Program-made: the position numbers and the translations under genes
NCBI GenBank assembly: GCA_016302015.1
Contig: JAEDOJ010000068.1
Coordinates: forward strand, 1 to 7,764
Reading direction: 5' to 3'
Length of the DNA stretch: 7,764 nt
Source of the DNA: Oscillospiraceae bacterium
GTDB taxonomy: Bacteria; Bacillota_A; Clostridia; Oscillospirales; Oscillospiraceae
Shown: in pieces, positions 6,860-7,764 of the stretch
How positions within the stretch are numbered: the stretch's first letter is position 1
Layout: the number at the start of each line of letters is the position of its first letter
Notes under the pieces: model-generated
Told to the model about the DNA's origin: nothing
What the model saw: the letters and a program-made list of their open reading frames with translations, nothing else
Databases searched by the model: none

Positions 6860-7496
6860 AATGCTGTTTGAAAAAACCGGGAAGGCCGTCTGGATGTCCC
6901 ATTTGGACACCATGCGGCTCATGCAGCGGGCCTTTCGCAGAGCCGGTGTGGTCCTGCACCATTCTCAGGGCTACACCCCTCATGCCTATGTTTCTCTGCT
7001 TTTGCCGCTCAGCGTCGGCGTAGAAAGCGTCTGCGAGATCATGGAATACGAGCTGGACAGCGACGTCAAAATCACGCCGGAGGATATGAATGCCGTTCTG
7101 CCGGAGGGGGTTCGTGTGCTGGAGGTCTACGAAAGTGATTGTAAAGCGAAATATCTGACAGAGCTTTCCGTGGAACTGACCCTGGAGTACGATCAGGGCG
7201 TACCGGAAAAGGCGGTGCGGGAAATTGCGGAGCTCTTGTCCCGGGAGGAGCTGGTGGTGGAAAAACGCAGCAAACGGGGCATGGAGGATCGGGACATTCG
7301 ACCGATGATCAAGTCTGCGGAGCTGAAATCCGATGGGAAGAAGATTTCTCTTTTCGCCAGAATTTCCGCTCAGAATCCGTCTCTGAATCCGGCTCTGCTG
7401 ATCAGCGCCGTTGAGCGGTATCAGCCCTGGAACAAGCCTGACTTTGTCCGCTATCGCCGTCTGGAGGTCTATGGCGAGGAGGGCGTATTCCGATAG
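6852..7496 (+). CDS. TIGR03936/DUF2344 radical SAM-associated protein
   Basis: This 214-residue soluble protein is the usual companion of the preceding radical SAM protein. The N-terminal half holds the family landmarks: VWMSHLDTMRLMQRAFRRAG at residues 13-32, HHSQGYTPHAYVSLLLPLSV from 36, and GVESVCEIMEYEL from 56. The second half is a less conserved alpha/beta region rich in Glu and Lys that ends EVYGEEGVFR. It contains no Fe-S motif of its own. In some lineages this domain is fused to the C-terminus of the radical SAM protein; here the two share an 8-base overlap (6852-6859), which supports a stoichiometric complex. The ATG at 6852 is chosen because of the strong ribosome site and the conserved RRMLFEKTGKAVWMSHLD start. 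A second ATG at 6861 is possible but less well placed. The function is unknown. Family assignment is by motif recognition. Confidence 0.88.
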   Translation: MRRMLFEKTGKAVWMSHLDTMRLMQRAFRRAGVVLHHSQGYTPHAYVSLLLPLSVGVESVCEIMEYELDSDVKITPEDMNAVLPEGVRVLEVYESDCKAKYLTELSVELTLEYDQGVPEKAVREIAELLSREELVVEKRSKRGMEDRDIRPMIKSAELKSDGKKISLFARISAQNPSLNPALLISAVERYQPWNKPDFVRYRRLEVYGEEGVFR

Positions 7497-7500
7497 GAGG
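7495..7500 (+). promoter_or_regulatory. Ribosome binding site of the small Cys-rich gene, overlapping the DUF2344 stop
   Basis: AGGAGG begins within the TAG stop (7494-7496) of the DUF2344 gene and ends 5 bases before ATG 7506. It is good support that the 56-codon frame downstream is translated, and that the two genes are coupled. Confidence 0.8.
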
Positions 7501-7505
7501 AGCTT

Positions 7506-7676
7506 ATGCCGGATTGTGAAAACTGCTGGAGCTATTGCTACGATGAGGAAGAGGACGAATACTACTGCGCTCAGGACATTGACGAGGACGAATGGTACCG
7601 AATCTGCACCTGGCACAAGGGCGTTTGTCCCTATTTCCGTGAGGCGGATGACTATTATCTGCCCAGACACCAATGA
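7506..7676 (+). CDS. Small acidic Cys-rich protein, DUF6472-like
   Basis: This 56-residue protein starts MPDCENCWSYCYDEEEDEYY and ends with TGA 7674-7676. It has six cysteines (4, 7, 11, 21, 34 and 41) and sixteen Asp/Glu against four Lys/Arg. Landmarks are CxxC at 4-7, CYDEEEDEYYC at 11-21, DIDEDEW at 24-30 and CPYFREADDYY at 41-51. The pattern resembles my memory of the short clostridial DUF6472 family (CxxCxxYxYDEE, DLDEDE, CPYYRxDDEY). A database search would be needed to confirm that name. Four of the cysteines could hold a Zn2+ or Fe-S cluster. There is no signal peptide or membrane segment, so it is probably cytoplasmic. A strong ribosome site and the 9-base spacing from the DUF2344 stop show it is the last gene of the operon. 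A role as accessory or metal-handling partner of the radical SAM pair is inference from position only. Confidence 0.8.
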   Translation: MPDCENCWSYCYDEEEDEYYCAQDIDEDEWYRICTWHKGVCPYFREADDYYLPRHQ

Positions 7677-7681
7677 AATAC

Positions 7682-7709
7682 CGGGGGCAGGCTTTTAAGC
7701 CTGCCCCCG
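7682..7709 (+). terminator. GC-rich 13-bp inverted repeat at operon end, probable transcription terminator
   Basis: CGGGGGCAGGCTT (7682-7694) pairs with AAGCCTGCCCCCG (7697-7709) around a TT centre; in RNA the innermost pairs would open to a larger loop. It starts 5 bases after the last stop codon, the expected place for an intrinsic terminator. No T-run follows directly (the next bases are CAGCGTG), so it is not a textbook Rho-independent site. It may act with the adjacent second hairpin or protect the mRNA 3' end. Confidence 0.65.
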
Positions 7710-7741
7710 CAGCGTGTCGAAAAACTCTTTTCGACACGCTG
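7710..7741. repeat. Perfect 14-bp inverted repeat with ACTC loop
   Basis: CAGCGTGTCGAAAA (7710-7723) is the exact reverse complement of TTTTCGACACGCTG (7728-7741), separated by ACTC. It directly abuts the preceding hairpin. The bases after it (GGCAGACTGCAAAAAAG) include a short A-run on this strand, not a T-run, so it is a poor terminator for the + strand. It would place a T-run before, not after, the stem on the - strand. Its perfect symmetry suits a dispersed intergenic palindrome or a bidirectional structure. The window ends before any flanking gene is seen, so its role is uncertain. Confidence 0.7.
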
Positions 7742-7764
7742 GCAGACTGCAAAAAAGTTCGGAA

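Noticed and set aside
5963..7673. Long open frames on the - strand (5963-6922 and 6510-7673) opposite the radical SAM and DUF2344 genes.
   Set aside because: They show no recognisable motifs and overlap each other and well-supported + strand genes; they look like shadows from GC-rich codon use.
1..7764. tRNA or rRNA genes, CRISPR arrays, insertion sequences, riboswitches or promoters.
   Set aside because: None could be supported: nearly the whole window to 7676 is coding, with no array-like repeats, transposase motifs or leader-sized gaps.

Overview
The window looks like part of a Gram-positive anaerobic gut bacterium of the class Clostridia, most likely the Oscillospiraceae or a close relative. 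Three things suggest this: a moderately high GC content, dense AGGAGG-type ribosome binding sites, and a downstream radical SAM / DUF2344 / small Cys-rich protein cassette typical of Clostridia. The taxonomic call is inference; there is no rRNA or other marker gene here. All recognisable genes lie on the + strand. They are packed so tightly (4-17 base overlaps or gaps of a few bases) that the region reads as one transcription unit entering from the left and ending at about 7680. No promoter is visible in the window.

Region 1 (2-5027) is the distal end of a surface or extracellular polysaccharide locus. It holds the C-terminus of UDP-glucose 6-dehydrogenase (ugd), a polysaccharide pyruvyl transferase family protein, a Wzx-like oligosaccharide flippase, a two-[4Fe-4S] ferredoxin / FrhB-like protein of the kind found in polysaccharide loci, and an RfbA-type glucose-1-phosphate thymidylyltransferase. 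Together they would supply UDP-glucuronate and a nucleotide-activated sugar, decorate a lipid-linked repeat unit, and flip it across the membrane. No glycosyltransferase, polymerase, or rfbB/C/D is present, so those genes must lie upstream or elsewhere.

Region 2 (5024-7676) is a conserved cassette of unknown function: a TIGR03960-type B12-domain radical SAM protein, its TIGR03936/DUF2344 partner, and a 56-residue acidic Cys-rich protein resembling DUF6472. It overlaps rfbA by 4 bases, so a probable housekeeping module is translationally coupled to a variable polysaccharide locus.

Region 3 (7677-7764) is non-coding and carries two adjacent, nearly perfect inverted repeats. The first is a GC-rich stem at the operon end. 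The second is a 14-bp palindrome that may be a dispersed genomic repeat. Nothing in the window is clearly a new defence, mobile or CRISPR system. The most under-explained parts are the FrhB-like / pyruvyl transferase pair and the radical SAM / DUF2344 / small acidic protein cassette.
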